DNA of 64,000 nt from Flaccisagitta enflata (GCA_965153355.1 OZ231127.1:23250001-23314000), one strand, 5' to 3'; positions 1-12,585 are shown, counted from the stretch's first letter. Notes: generated by a model not told the origin, from the letters alone. A program made the numbers and translations.

Positions 1-69
1 TCGCCCAAACCCCCTTCCCACACACTAACATACATCCACACACATTCAATGACAGCTGCAGCATCGTAA

Positions 70-186
70 AATGCGCGTTTCTTGCATTTTCAACTCGAGC
101 GTGACGGACCAACCGACCAACCAACCAACCAACGGACGGACGGACGGACAAAGCCTCTTATAGAGTTGCGTGTCCGCAACTAAAAA
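70..186 (-). mobile_element. hairpin-ended GTCG-core element, copy 1 (partial)
   Basis: Reverse-strand copy of the window's commonest interspersed element. It shows the GGAC tetranucleotide core, then AAAGCCTCTTATAGAG, then the terminal hairpin AGTTGCG-TGTC-CGCAACT followed by TAAAAA at 186. The opposite hairpin end (AACAAGGCCGG type) is missing. Throughout, '+' for this family means TTTTTA-hairpin-GTCG core-CCCTGCCCACCCG-motif-hairpin-CTTGTTT. Confidence 0.75.
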
Positions 187-285
187 TGAGATATGCTGAC
201 AACAAGAATACACTTGATAAATAAGGCGGGATGAAGGTGACCATATCCATCTGGGCACATTCTCATAATCCTCATATACCAATCC

Positions 286-430
286 TAAGCCGGATCAGCA
301 AGGCGCGGGGCCCTAAGCTAGGCTAGGGGCGCGGGGCCCCCACCCCCCCCCCTCTTTGCCCTCTGTTAACCCCCCCTTTTTGACCCCCCTGCTAAACCCC
401 CCCCTATTTGCCCCCCCCCCCATTTACCAA
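286..430 (+). repeat. GCGCGGGGCCC repeat and C-run array
   Basis: GCGCGGGGCCC appears twice at 303-340, with CTAAGCTA after the first copy. Runs of 7-12 C separated by TTTGCC/TTTGAC-like words follow to about 428. The same GCGCGGGGCCC pair recurs at 1739-1775 beside another GATCCGGC word, so this is a dispersed repeat. Confidence 0.5.
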
Positions 431-1569
431 ATAACTCAAAACCAGTTGATTAAAATTTTATCTAGCTTGCGTAACTTCCTGTCTGCCTAAAAGTGACATG
501 TTCAAAGAACTTAAAATAGATGAAACAAAAAAATATGACATTTCCATTACAGTTAAGAGTTAAGCATATAACTGTGGAAAACTTTAAAGCAAACATTTTT
601 GGCTTTTTTTTGCAGCAAATTTTGTGATAGTGGCATCAACCTTTATCTTTGGTAAAAGTTCATATTCTATAGACGAAAGAGTAAGCAATTGTTCAAACAA
701 TCTTGGCTGATTGGGAAAAAAGTCAAAGTCTGTCTTCGACTTTTTGACATATTCGAGATAAATAGGATTTTCATTTTCTTATGAGGAAGTTGGGGCTCTC
801 CTAAGGGCGAATGGGCCCTCCAATGAAATTGATAGGGTAAGTAAATTTGATAATTTTCTTTCATTTGGCGCCAAGCAGAATGCTCTACGACAAATACTCT
901 TCGCGCTATGATTTTTTAAAGATTTATTTACGAAAAATTTGAATGGAATTTTTTAGAATTTTTTTTTATTTTGTGTAGGATCAATAAAGGAGTGTATTTA
1001 TGTTTACTTGAGCATGCAAATACAAAAAAAGATGTTTACCAGCACAGCTGCTCATCTGTGAGGGCATTTTTGAGCATTTTAGCTCATTCAGCTCACTTAG
1101 CTTGCTTTTTTTTTTTGATTTTAAACAGGATTAAAAAGATGTTTTGATTTAAGCATACAAATACAAGAAAGCATGTCAGTGAGCAAAGCTGGTTGTCGGG
1201 TTAAATTATACTGAATATTTCAGCTCATCTAGCTCATTTGGCTCAGTCCTATTACTCTCTGATTTTCAGTACAACCAATGCAAACAATTGCTTTTGATTT
1301 GATCTGACAAATAAAAAAAATTCAGTGCCTGAAGATAAAAGCATGGTGAAAAGTCACCACTGCTTATGACTTTTTTCCTCACGGCGACAGCCGCCATTAC
1401 TGGTACATGTACGTTATTCATTTTTTATGCGTTTTAATTTGGAGAGTGATCGTTCACCACTGCAATTGGTTACCATCATGGAAAGGTAGATACGAAACAC
1501 TATTTCAATGTTTGGAAAAGTGGATTGGAGTTTGTTCTGCCTCAAACATACGTAATACTGACATTCTCG

Positions 1570-1639
1570 ACTTTTTTTATCTTTCTTTCTCTTTCTTTCT
1601 TTCTTTTTCTTTCTTTTTTTCTTTCTTTCTTTCTTTTTT

Positions 1640-1682
<43 letters not shown>

Positions 1683-1722
1683 CTTTTTTTCTTTCCCCCT
1701 TTTCTTTTTTCTTTTTTTTTCT
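1570..1722 (+). repeat. (CTTT)n tract
   Basis: Imperfect CTTT tetranucleotide run of about 150 bp with T-run interruptions. It ends next to the GCGCGGGGCCC repeat at 1739-1775. Confidence 0.9.
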
Positions 1723-3696
1723 AGGGGTGGGTTCTGCAGGCGCGGGGCCCCCCTGAGGCGCGGGGCCCTAAGCTATAGCTTTTTTAGCCTGTTGGTTGAT
1801 CCGGCATAGTACCAATCAAAGCCAGAAACTGAGACACTATTCCTCCTGGAACAACCTTCTTAAAAAATTCTGTGTCAACCCCAAACACTGAAATAAGTAG
1901 ATGTTGCATTCCACGTTTTTAAGAAAAACAAATTACCAAACGATAATTGTATTATCAAAGGTAACATTGTCAGAAAAACATACCCTTAAAGGTAAGAATC
2001 GAGGATCAACCTTATTACGGGACCGCCGGCATTCTGTACCAAGGTACTATAATCGGGAAAAAAGTCGAAGTCAGTCTTCGACTTTTTGACATATTTGAGA
2101 GAAACAGGGTTTTCATTTTCTTATGAGGAAGTTGTGCATCTCATCCGGCTGATTGCACCCTCGGACGAAATTGATAGGGTAAGTAAATTTGATAATTCTC
2201 TTTCATTCGGCACCAAGCAGAATGCTCTACGACAAATATTTTTTGCGTTATGATTTTTTAAAGATTTATTTATGAAAATTGCGAATTGAATTTTTTTCAA
2301 TTTTTTTATGATTTTGAGTTTGATCAAAAAAGGAGTGTATTTATGTTTCTTTGAGCATGCAAATACAAGAAAACATGTTTATGAGCACAGCTGCTCATCT
2401 ATGAGGGTGTTTTGGAGGATTTTAGCTCATTTAGCTCATTTAGCTCAGTTTTTTTTTTTATTTTAAAGGTGATAAATGAATAGATATTTTTATAAATGTT
2501 TAAGAAAGCAGATACAAAAAAGCATATCAGTGAGCAAAACTGCTCATCTGTGAGGGTGTTTTTTAGCATTTTAGCTCACTTAGCTCATTTAGCTCAGTCT
2601 TTTTTGATGGGAGCATGTAAATACAAGAAAGCATGTCAGTGAGCATAGCTGATAGTCTGGTTGAGTGATTTTGAGCATTTTAGCTCATTTAGCTCATTTG
2701 GCTCAGTCCTATTTTTCTCTGATTTTCAGTGCAGTCAATACATACAATTGCTCTTGATTTGATTAAATAGAAAAAAAAATTTGCAGTGACTAAAGACAAA
2801 AGCTTGGTGAAAAGTGACCAATGCTTACGACTTTTTTCCTCACGGCGACAGCCGCCATTACTGGTATATGAAAGATGGACAATATCACTACTCAACCATT
2901 TACTTATCAAAGGATGATTGGAGCTCTCAATAGTGTTTAATCCGGACCCATCACAACTATCCTTTAACTTTCCTTAAAAAGAATCCAACTGATAATTATC
3001 ATAGAATTTCAGAAAAATTAAGTCACATTTGAAACAGTATCGCCATTTTCTTTCTAAAAATGAGATTTGCTGACAACAAGAATGCACTTGATAAATAAGG
3101 CGGGACGAAGGTGACCATATCCATCTGGGCACATTCTCATGATCCTCATATACCAATCAAAGCCAGAAACTGAGACACTATTCCTCCTGAAACAACCTTC
3201 TTAAAAAATTCTGTGTCAACCCCAAACACTGAAATAAGTAGATGTTGCATTCCACGTTTTTAAGAAAAACAAATTACCAAACGATAATTATATTATCAAA
3301 GGTAACATTGTCAGAAAAACATACCCTTAAAGGTAAGAATCGAGGATCAACCTTATTACGGGACCGCCGGCATTCTGTACCAAGGTACTATAATATATGA
3401 AAGATGGACAATATCACTACTCAACCACTTACTTATCAAAGGATGAGAGCCTTTGGAGCTCTCAATGGTGTTTAATCCGGACCCATCACAACTATCCTTT
3501 AACTTTCCTTAAAAAGAATCCAACTGATAATTATGATTATGATGAAGCTAAAAATTATGAATTTTTGACTTTTTTTCAAAATGCGCTCTAGGGAAGATTT
3601 TCCGCTGAATAGTTCTTGATTTCTATGCCTATGACCTACACAAAAATGCAGAAAAACCCAGAGTGATATCATTCTTGTCACAAATCCTCTGTCAGA

Positions 3697-3884
<188 letters not shown>

Positions 3885-4060
3885 AATTATGCACAGCAAT
3901 TGTAGTCCAACCGCCGAAGTTTAGAATATTGGTGAACACATTAAAAGAGCTCGCGAATTGAGTTAGATACACGCATATGCGCGCATATCATATGCACACA
4001 CAGACGCACACCGAGAACACGAGAGGCCGGAGGACTGAGACGACCTCAAAGTAAAATCAT

Positions 4061-4061
4061 G

Positions 4062-4136
<75 letters not shown>

Positions 4137-4185
4137 TATAGGTCACACGAACAGGCGCGACAGAGAGAGAGAGAGAGAGAGAGAG
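4061..4185 (+). repeat. (GA)n pair
   Basis: GA run at about 4061-4132 with one AAA interruption, then a second GA run at about 4160-4185. Confidence 0.95.
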
Positions 4186-4480
4186 ACGAATCCCACCAGC
4201 GAGGATGACGATGAGAGTCATTGGCTTTCTGCGTTACTATTTTTTTTTCAACAGCGAGGTTGAAGCTGAACTCGATTGCATATTTGCTTGAGCCCCAATC
4301 CATCAGCTTTATGTCTATTTGTGACATTTGTGACTTTGCAGCGAAGATTAACCCACTTCAGTCTTGCACATCAAAACTCACCTAATACTTATATTATTTG
4401 TGAGTGGGTACTGGACAGGGACATGAAGGAAACTACTGAGCAGGCCAGGGGGCAGCGATTCATAAGACGCTCTGATCGCC

Positions 4481-4625
<145 letters not shown>

Positions 4626-4776
4626 CATACTGACATACACATGGACACTTGCACACACATGCACATACATGCACATATGCGCAAAAATGCATATAATGTG
4701 GCATAGTTTTTTCATAACTCATATGGAAAAAAAGACGATATTTCCAAGACTGATCCTCGATGACAAGCGAAAGCAT

Positions 4777-5006
4777 TTCTAGTCGTGGATACGCGACTCT
4801 ATAAGTTACTTTTTGGTTTGTCGGTCGGTCCATCGGTCGGTCCGTTGGTTGGTCAGTCAGTTAGTCCATTGATCGGTCCGTCGGTCGGTCCATCGGTCCG
4901 TCGGTCGGTCCATTGCAAAGTCACTCTTTGAGGTTTTTCACTCCTGCCCACCCGTGCGCGACTAATTCTGCCGTGTATAGTGTATACGTGTATACGGCTT
5001 GTTTTT
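4777..5006 (+). mobile_element. hairpin-ended GTCG-core element, copy 2
   Basis: Full copy. Left end TTCTAGTCGTGGATACGCGACTC (imperfect hairpin), long GTCGGTCGGTCC core at about 4818-4915, CCTGCCCACCCGTGCGCGACT near 4945-4965, and a right-end hairpin whose arms (GCCGTGTATA and TATACGGC) are longer than usual, followed by TTGTTTTT. Confidence 0.85.
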
Positions 5007-5100
5007 TACTTGGCTGCAAGAATCTTCTGAAAAACTCGATGCTAGTCACATGGAATCTAATGCTCACGACTTCCTGACACAGAAAGAGCACGAGAGAAAT

Positions 5101-5220
<120 letters not shown>

Positions 5221-5718
5221 GAATAATTGCTGAGTGGGGAATACTTCTTGATATTCCGTGCTCCTTCAGTCCGACTAATTTGTTTACAGGAAACGTTAAA
5301 ACTGAGATTAGAAATAAAACAGCGAAATCGTGGTCTATAAGACCAGTACAAATTTACTCGTCATATCCTGTCAGTCTGTCTGTCTGTCTGTCTGTGTTTT
5401 TGTTAGTCAATCTGTATGACTGTCTTTCCGTTTGTCTGCTTGTTTGTCTGTCTGTCCTTCGGTTTTTCTGCCTGTCTCTCTGTCTCTGTCTCTGTCTTGC
5501 CCTACGCGTTCCCTGCAGTTGTGACAGTGGCAGAAAAAGGAAGAAACGACGCAATTGGAAAGGGAGCGCAATGAATGACTGGGTCATGATAGCTGGCCTA
5601 CCTAGCCATCACATATCTAAACATCAAATGACCAAAGTTCACAAGATTGGGAACGGAGCAGTGCAATATGGATATTTTTCACAAGTTTCAGCTGTTCAAA
5701 AATACAAAGAGGGTCCAT

Positions 5719-6133
<415 letters not shown>

Positions 6134-6249
6134 GTCCCTGCAGTTGTGACAATGGCAGAAAGAAGGAGGAAACAAAGCAATGGGAAAAGGAGCGCAATGA
6201 ATGACTGGCTAAAGATAGATGGCCTTCCTATCCATGATTCCAACCTTTA

Positions 6250-6291
<42 letters not shown>
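6250..6291 (+). repeat. (CT)n
   Basis: CT run of about 42 bp just left of the palindromic element that starts at 6316. Confidence 0.95.
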
Positions 6292-6294
<3 letters not shown>

Positions 6295-6315
6295 CTTGGG
6301 CATCTCAAATCTAGT

Positions 6316-6929
6316 TACCATCTAGCTCATAAATATACGGACAGTTGGAAAAAAATAAGCTTATTGACTCATTGAATGGAAAATATATTCAAATGAATTA
6401 ATTTCTAGTCATTATATGGTATTTTGATTTATCAAGTCATTCTGTTTCGAGTGTCTATCTGATTGGTAAATGATTTTTTAACTCAAATCAGTGTATCCTT
6501 GATTTTTTTATAAGCAACAAAAAACATTGAATTTTTTTTTGTTTTCCTTTGATATGAGATAATTTCAGAGCAATATATCATACTGCAGCCTTCAATTTTT
6601 TCAACATTCAAAAAATTTGGTAAAAATGTGATCTAATGAGGTCAAGCAGAATGATTTTGGCCAATCCATTTGGATTCAAGAGCTCTTTCTACATAGGTAG
6701 TCCTTGGTAGATAGGAACTGAAAACCTCTGAATTCGATTTTGGTAAAATGACAGTTTTTCTTCAAATCGCTGTCATTTCAAAACGGATTGAGCTACTGAG
6801 CTCTGCTTGGTCTTGAATGAAAGATTTTTTGTCATAGTTTGTTGATCTGCTTTCATTTCTATATTGGATATTGAAGTTTAGCTGCGAAGAACATGAGAAG
6901 GTGTCCGTATATTTATGAGCTAGATAGTA
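6316..6929. mobile_element. MITE, ~614 bp, TA target duplication (family A)
   Basis: Terminal inverted repeats of about 28 bp with one mismatch. The left begins TACCATCTAGCTCATAA at 6316; the right ends TTATGAGCTAGATAGTA at 6929. Each end is flanked by TA, the signature of Tc1/mariner-type insertion. The interior is also partly palindromic: reverse-complemented TCAAGCAGAAT near 6642 matches CTCTGCTTGG near 6800. There is no coding capacity, so it would need an enzyme supplied from elsewhere. Confidence 0.85.
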
Positions 6930-6968
6930 CACATACTTTCAAGCATCTTCACACGCGCGGTATTTCTC

Positions 6969-7117
6969 TTTTTTAGTCGCGGACACACGACTCTACACTT
7001 TGCCGTGTCGGTCGGTCGGTATGTCGGTCGGTCACATTTTTGAATTCCAAGCGGTTTTCGCATTGATGCTCCTACCGAACCGTCCGCGACTGGATTGCCG
7101 TGTATCCGGCCTTGTTC
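6969..7117 (+). mobile_element. hairpin-ended GTCG-core element, copy 3
   Basis: TTTTTTAGTCGCGG start, short GTCGGTCGG core at about 7008-7034, CCGTCCGCGACT, then right hairpin GCCG-TGTATC-CGGC and CTTGTT. It lies 40 bp past the end of the family A MITE. The small ORF at 7000-7188 is internal to this element. Confidence 0.85.
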
Positions 7118-7658
7118 TGGAAACAGTTAAGAATCAATCTGACGAACTGCAAGGCACTAACAAAACATTTAACGATCGATACTTTTAATTATAGCCAGTA
7201 TGTGAAATAAAAGAGACCTATTATCTACTTCTTTAGCATCGAAATTTCATCACAGGCGTGTTCGATAGAACGTTATTTTTCTGTATTTGATATTATGATT
7301 GCTAACCTAAACGTCAAACATAGCATTTTAGCAAAACGACCTCGCGAGATTGCGTTGTTTCCACTTTTCAGCGATGGCTGTATGTCAGCCAATGGAAGAA
7401 CTAAGAAGAACGCGTTTTGCGCAGCGTTTATTATGTTTTTTCCTTTTACTCTGGCCCCGAGTCTGGGTCTTGAAAGCAGATGAAAAGCTTTCGGGAGTTT
7501 TGACTTTTACGTATAAATATTCTTGGGAGAGGGAGAGGAAGTGGAGGGCATGGTGTGGTAGGTTCCTTGCTTGGGACTCACCTTCTGTACAATACCGGAT
7601 TGCCATTATATGAGAAAATTTAACATAGGATTTGTTTGTCAATGATTCAGTAAGTTTG

Positions 7659-8475
7659 TACTATCTTGGTCAAAATAAGAGTCATAGCAATTGATTTTAG
7701 TTCTTAAACCTTGAATATTGATCAGAAAAACCTGTTTTTTTTTACAGAAGTTTATTTTAGCGTATTTTGGCACTAGCTATTGTCTATTTAGTGATTTTTA
7801 TAGTATCATATAGCAGCATCACTGATTTGCGTGTGACAGGTTTCTCATCTCTTTTATCTGTTTTTGCCACTTTGGTTTCATGGTGAGGCTTGTACTAATT
7901 TTGTTGTAAAATCTAAATGATTTGAGCAAATGAGCTCTGCTTGGTGGCAAATGAAAGCTTTTTAAAGCTCATTACAACGGTCACCAATTTTCTTATGTTT
8001 CTATAATTTCTGTGTATAGAAAGTATTCAAATGAAGCTGCTGGAATTTCAAAAACAGAAATCAATGATTTTTACCTTAGAAATCGAAACGAATCATTTTA
8101 CTTTTTCTTCTGTAAAATCTGAACATATTGAGCTACAGAGGTCTGCTTGGTGGCATTTGATCGCATTTTCGCTGAGCTTTCTAATGGGCACCAATTTTTA
8201 TATGTTTTTTAGTTGCGTGCTACGCGACTCTACACCCCGCTTTGTCGGTCTGTCCGTCGGTCGGTCCATCTGTCCGTCCGTCGGTCCGTCACACTTTACT
8301 TTTTCCGCGTTAATGGGGTTTTTGGCCTTACTGCTCCTGCCCAAATGCTCCACTGACCTCAATTATGGCCCCTGCCCACCCGCACGCGACTGGGGTAGCC
8401 GTGTATCCGGCCTTGTTTCTTATCAAGCCACAATGTATGAAAACATGGCGGACTCTTAATTTGACCAAGATAGTA
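7659..8475. mobile_element. MITE (family A) carrying a nested insertion
   Basis: Terminal inverted repeats: left TACTATCTTGGTCAAAAT at 7659, right TTTGACCAAGATAGTA ending at 8475, with TA at both ends. Removing the nested GTCG-core element (8205-8418) leaves about 603 bp, the same size as its relatives at 6316 and 10626. The interior holds CTCTGCTTGGTGGCA-like words near 7931 and 8141. Confidence 0.85.
8205..8418 (+). mobile_element. hairpin-ended GTCG-core element, copy 4 (nested)
   Basis: Complete copy inserted into the MITE at 7659-8475. Left hairpin AGTTGCG-TGCTA-CGCGACT (with a G-T pair), core GTCGGTCTGTCCGTCGGTCG, CCCACCCGCACGCGACT, right hairpin GCCG-TGTATC-CGGC, CTTGTTT. The nesting shows it moved after the MITE was in place. 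Confidence 0.9.
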
Positions 8476-8824
8476 TAGTAGGTCAATACATCAAGGTAAG
8501 CTATGCTAACATATGCCTTCAGGCAGCGTTCCCATTAACCCTGCTCTCCTATTCCAATACCATGGAGTTGAAATCTACCTTTAGCGAGGGAAAAAGAAAC
8601 ATATATATAACCCCTTTCCTCATACATAACTCGGGACTGATTTGTTGATTCTCGATGTACTTAGCACGCGTTTCACGTCCCTGGTACGAATAAATGCCGG
8701 ATCCTTATTTTTTTTTTATTCTCGCCCAACGTTCGTCGATATATACAAATTTCTATTCCACGCACCAACATCATCTCAAGCCCGTGTGTTCCACGTTTCC
8801 CCCCTTCTTTTTCTTCTATATAAC

Positions 8825-9013
8825 TTTTTTAGTCGCGTGCACGCGACTCTATGACCCACTCTGTCCGTCTGTCGGTCGGTCTGTCGGTCGGTCTGTCCGT
8901 AACACTTTGCTTTTTTCGGTGTTTATGGGCGGTTTGGGGGTTACTGCTCCTGCCAAACTATCTAGTTGGTCAATTTCATCACTGCCCCTGCCCACCCGCA
9001 CGCGACTTCGGCT
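8825..9013 (+). mobile_element. hairpin-ended GTCG-core element, copy 5
   Basis: Left hairpin AGTCGCG-TGCA-CGCGACT and GTCG core are intact. The CCCGCACGCGACT motif is present near 8995, but the right hairpin and CTTGTTT end have decayed. Confidence 0.75.
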
Positions 9014-9333
9014 CGTGTCATCTGAAATAATGAACCTCACTCTTTTAATTGTTTTATTTACCTTTGATTAATTTTTTTTCCTGCTTTGGCTGATCAAAAT
9101 ACTTGTCTGAATGGGTTATCTAATAAGGATTCCAGTAGAGTATTTTTTTCTCTTTTCAGCCTAAGGAGTGACAGACTTTTCTAATTTTCAATCAAGAAAA
9201 AAATGATCATGAAAAAAAAATTGAATCTGGCTAAGACTAAGACAATATAAGCTTCACCTAAGCAACGAGTGTTCTGAGAATTCTCCTATGATACGGCCTT
9301 GTTTTATAAGGATAACGGCCCTTGTTGTTCTTG

Positions 9334-9364
9334 TGGTGGTGGTGGTGGTGGTGGTGGTGGTGGT

Positions 9365-9396
<32 letters not shown>

Positions 9397-9423
9397 TGGT
9401 GGTGGTGGTGGTGGTGGTGGTGG

Positions 9424-9517
<94 letters not shown>

Positions 9518-9518
9518 A
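9334..9518 (+). repeat. (GTG)n, (GGC)n, (GTT)n trinucleotide tract
   Basis: GGT units from 9334, mixed GGT/GGC at about 9364-9395, GGT to about 9423, then GTT to 9518. It reads through in all frames as homopolymers and is not coding. Confidence 0.95.
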
Positions 9519-9647
9519 TGTCTCCATGTTGTCATTGAGGTTGCTTGCAAACTGTTTTGAAGCAAACATGCCCCTACACTAAAAGAAAAGGGAAGAACAG
9601 GACGCCCTGATTAATTGCTCGTACAAGCTATGTGCACTCAATTAGAA

Positions 9648-9765
9648 AACAAGGCCAAGTAGGCCAATAAGGTGCGACGTGTGGATCGTCGAACGAATGC
9701 GTTACCCCACAGACCGACCGACGGACACAGCTAGTTATAGAGGTGCTTTGTCGCACCTAAAAAAA
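9648..9765 (-). mobile_element. hairpin-ended element, variant stem, copy 6
   Basis: Short variant. In the reverse orientation it starts AACAAGGCC with hairpin GGCC-AAGTA-GGCC, has motif AGGTGCGAC, a short GACCGACCGACGG core, and ends with hairpin AGGTGC-TTTGTC-GCACCT and TAAAAA. The stem is unlike AGTCGCG, yet it is still palindromic and still matches the internal motif. Confidence 0.8.
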
Positions 9766-9887
9766 CATGGTCAAGTGGTCCAATAAGGTGCAACATGTGG
9801 ATCGTCGAACGAATGCGTTACCCGACCAACAAACCGATCAACCATCGGACACAGCCAGTTAAAGAGGTGCTTTGTCGCAACTAAAAA
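9764..9887 (-). mobile_element. hairpin-ended element, variant stem, copy 7
   Basis: Second copy in tandem with copy 6, about 118 bp away and sharing GTGGATCGTCGAACGAATGC. It ends AGGTGC-TTTGTC-GCAACT-AAAAA with one stem mismatch. It arose by tandem duplication or by insertion at the same site. Confidence 0.8.
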
Positions 9888-10024
9888 TCGTTGTACAATG
9901 TTACGGGGGCACGCGCCTGTGATTGCTGTCTCACTCTTCAGTCTTCACGTTGTTGCTGTTCCGGCAATTTTTGTGTCAGTGACGAACGTGAAAATCTGGG
10001 ACCGTGCGCGTGACTGAACGGAAG

Positions 10025-10135
<111 letters not shown>

Positions 10136-10185
10136 AAAATACAAGTGCAAATACTGAACTGTGTAATTTTCTTTTCTTTTTTAGT

Positions 10186-10240
10186 TATGTGCTACGCGAC
10201 ACTAAAACTCGCTTTGTCTGTCTGTCGGTCGGTTGTTTCA
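10186..10240 (+). mobile_element. hairpin-ended GTCG-core element, copy 8 (fragment)
   Basis: Only the left end remains: TTTTTTAGTTATGTGCTACGCGAC and a few GTCTGTCGGTCGG units. The rest is lost. Confidence 0.65.
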
Positions 10241-10625
10241 TCTGGGGTATTTAAAAAAAGAGCAAAAAAGTGTTAAAAAAGTTAGATAATGTCAAATTTG
10301 AAAAAAAGTTATGTCTCGAACGCGACCTACACATGTTAGCCTTTCTTTCTTTTTAAAGTCACTAACGAAAAATTAAACGTTTACGGTCGTCTAAGTCATG
10401 GTCGTTTCTTCGTTCTTAGTGCTCCAGTTCTTAGTGTTCCAGTCCGTTTCCTACAAGGAGAATTCTTTATTAGCTACAATCTAGTCATGGCCTACAGAAG
10501 CGTGTGGTTGGGCAGGGGAAACATTGGAAAAAAAAGAAAAAAAATTTGGACGATTGGGCAGGAGCGAGAAAAAAAACTTTGTTAGCCGACCAGACACTAG
10601 CTCAAATGGTTAATGTCTTACAGTA

Positions 10626-11228
10626 TACTACCTAGGAAATAAGTATATATACAACTTCTACCAAGGATTTTTCAGCTTCTAAAGATGCTGGATAGATTTT
10701 TCAAAAAAGGAAATTAATCTTCATCAAAAAATCTTCAAAATGAGCCCAACCTGGATTTTGTAACTCTAACCGTTTGGAAATTATAAGTAAAATAGTAAAA
10801 ACATTCATTTTGTAAATCAGGAGAATATTGCATGTACTAAAACGTGAAAATTTCAAGTCGCTTTCAAGAAGAGATATCATGGTTCCTAGAACAGCTAGAT
10901 ACTTTTTTTCAAAAAAGCAAACTCATCTACATTAAAAAATATAAATGATGAGCTCAACCTGGTTCCAGTTGCTCAAATTGTTTAAAAATGGAAGATAAAA
11001 CTATATACACTTTCCGCAAGAAAGATTTGCTTGATAATGATACGACAAGATCATACATTATCATTTAAAACGACTCTGAATTGTCCTCAAAACTTTTTAT
11101 AAGAATATACATTTAAGAAAACAAGTCACTTGATGCATAAACACTTTCATCATAATGGTTAAGTAAATATCAAATCAGTAAATCATGTTCATACCGCGGG
11201 TGTATATATACTTTTTTCCAAGGTAGTA
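10626..11228. mobile_element. MITE, ~603 bp, TA target duplication (family A)
   Basis: Terminal inverted repeats: left TACTACCTAGGAAATAAGTA at 10626, right TACTTTTTTCCAAGGTAGTA ending at 11228; TATATACA follows or precedes them inside. TA flanks both ends. Interior words GAGCCCAACCTGG (near 10743) and GAGCTCAACCTGG (near 10951) recur. Size and termini match the elements at 6316 and 7659. Confidence 0.85.
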
Positions 11229-11516
11229 ATGTTTGATTACGTTTTATGGACCTGCAAGCTTGTTTGACCAATGGTTAACGATGGCAAGAAGCTGTACTAT
11301 TACTAACGTACTACCAAATACAATAGAAAGCGTAACTTTTACTCTCGTGTACTCGTTCTTTTATTTCTTTGAGTTTTCCTTTTTTGGTTTTATCCGTTTC
11401 TTTCTCACGCTCAATGCGTTTTCTCTCTCGCGCGCTCGCGCTTTGGCCACAAACATGTTTGTGTGCATTTCCAACCATTATTCTGACACAGGCTGAAAGA
11501 ACGGAAAGTGAGACCA

Positions 11517-11609
<93 letters not shown>
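11517..11609 (+). repeat. (GA)n, about 93 bp
   Basis: Uninterrupted GA dinucleotide run. Confidence 0.97.
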
Positions 11610-11611
<2 letters not shown>

Positions 11612-11971
11612 CAAAATGAGAGATACAGACAGTGACAAACAGAAAGATATTGTACACGTGGACAGAAACGATGGTAGCAATCGGTTTTGTTGGCAATTGT
11701 TTCAACAAACTGAGGACAAAAACAAATGGTGTTTGGAACTATTAAACCATGAATTATGTACAAAATGAGCTCTAAAGTGAAGCTATCGGCAAAAAGAAGT
11801 CTTTATTTAACGGATGGGTGGGGGGAGGATGAGGGACAGAGGTTGGAAAAAAGGACAATCATTGAATGCAAGTACTTGAAAACTACTCCTCTATCATGAT
11901 AATTCTCTTACAAATGCTTCCACCTGGTGATTGATAGACAAGTGTGAAAAGTTACTCAAGAACGGCTCTCA

Positions 11972-12176
11972 TTTTTAGTTGCGGACACTCAACTCTATAA
12001 GAGGCTTTGTCCGTCCGTCCGTCGTTCAAAGTGATTGAGTTGAAAAGTGCAAAAACAAGCGTTTTTGACAATTTTCGTGTATGTTTGAATGTTGCGGGTG
12101 GTTTGGAGTGTGGATGGGGGTTGGATGCCCCTGCCCACCCGTCCGCAACGATATTGTGACCCCGTGTCACTTGTTT
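11972..12176 (+). mobile_element. hairpin-ended GTCG-core element, copy 9 (subfamily 2)
   Basis: Left end TTTTTAGTTGCGGACACTCAACT (hairpin with one defect), short GTCCGTCCGTCCG core, GCCCACCCGTCCGCAACG motif, then right hairpin GTGAC-CCCGT-GTCAC and TTGTTT. Both the internal motif (GCAAC) and the right-end stem differ from subfamily 1 but keep the same design. Confidence 0.85.
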
Positions 12177-12436
12177 ATTTAAAGAATCGTCCTAAGTATT
12201 TAGAACAGAATTATGAGCGTTTCATTTGATTGAAAATCTTCAGACATGGTAACACGACTGTGCCAATCTTGTCATTTGTTTAACGGTTTTGACCACAAGT
12301 TTTTTACTTTTTTTTTCTCGTCAAAAACGACAGAAAAAAATCCGATGTTCTGATTGCCCTCCAATGTCATAAAGTCTCATTCTGACCTCGACTTAATCCT
12401 CTTTACTCTTCTCTTGCTCTGCGTGGTCAACGCCAT

Positions 12437-12442
12437 CGTCTC

Positions 12443-12533
<91 letters not shown>

Positions 12534-12540
12534 GTCATCG

Positions 12541-12585
<45 letters not shown>

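Larger units (their letters stand above)
1..3600. repeat. nested direct duplications of a complex repeat
   Basis: Four blocks recur in the same orientation. Block 1 (about 100 bp): 185-288 and 3058-3157. Block 2 (about 243 bp, nearly identical): 1810-2053 and 3152-3394. Block 3 (about 700 bp, diverged): 708-1409 and 2052-2868; the second copy is longer because a block rich in AGCTCATTT words is amplified at about 2470-2640. Block 4 (about 140 bp): 2866-3001 and 3393-3538. The order shows repeated partial duplication rather than a simple tandem array. Block 3 holds a core (CCAAGCAGAATGCTCT, near 873 and 2213) whose reverse complement resembles the core of the ~600-bp palindromic elements at 6-11 kb, so the unit is probably transposon-derived. 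No coding capacity is seen; the short ORFs here are stop-to-stop chance frames. Confidence 0.8.

Noticed and set aside
7000-7188. Small frames with LLPNRPRLDCRVSGLVL-like ends, also at 53415-53645
   Set aside because: They are the same reading of the hairpin-ended GTCG-core element; the similarity is repeat homology, not protein conservation.
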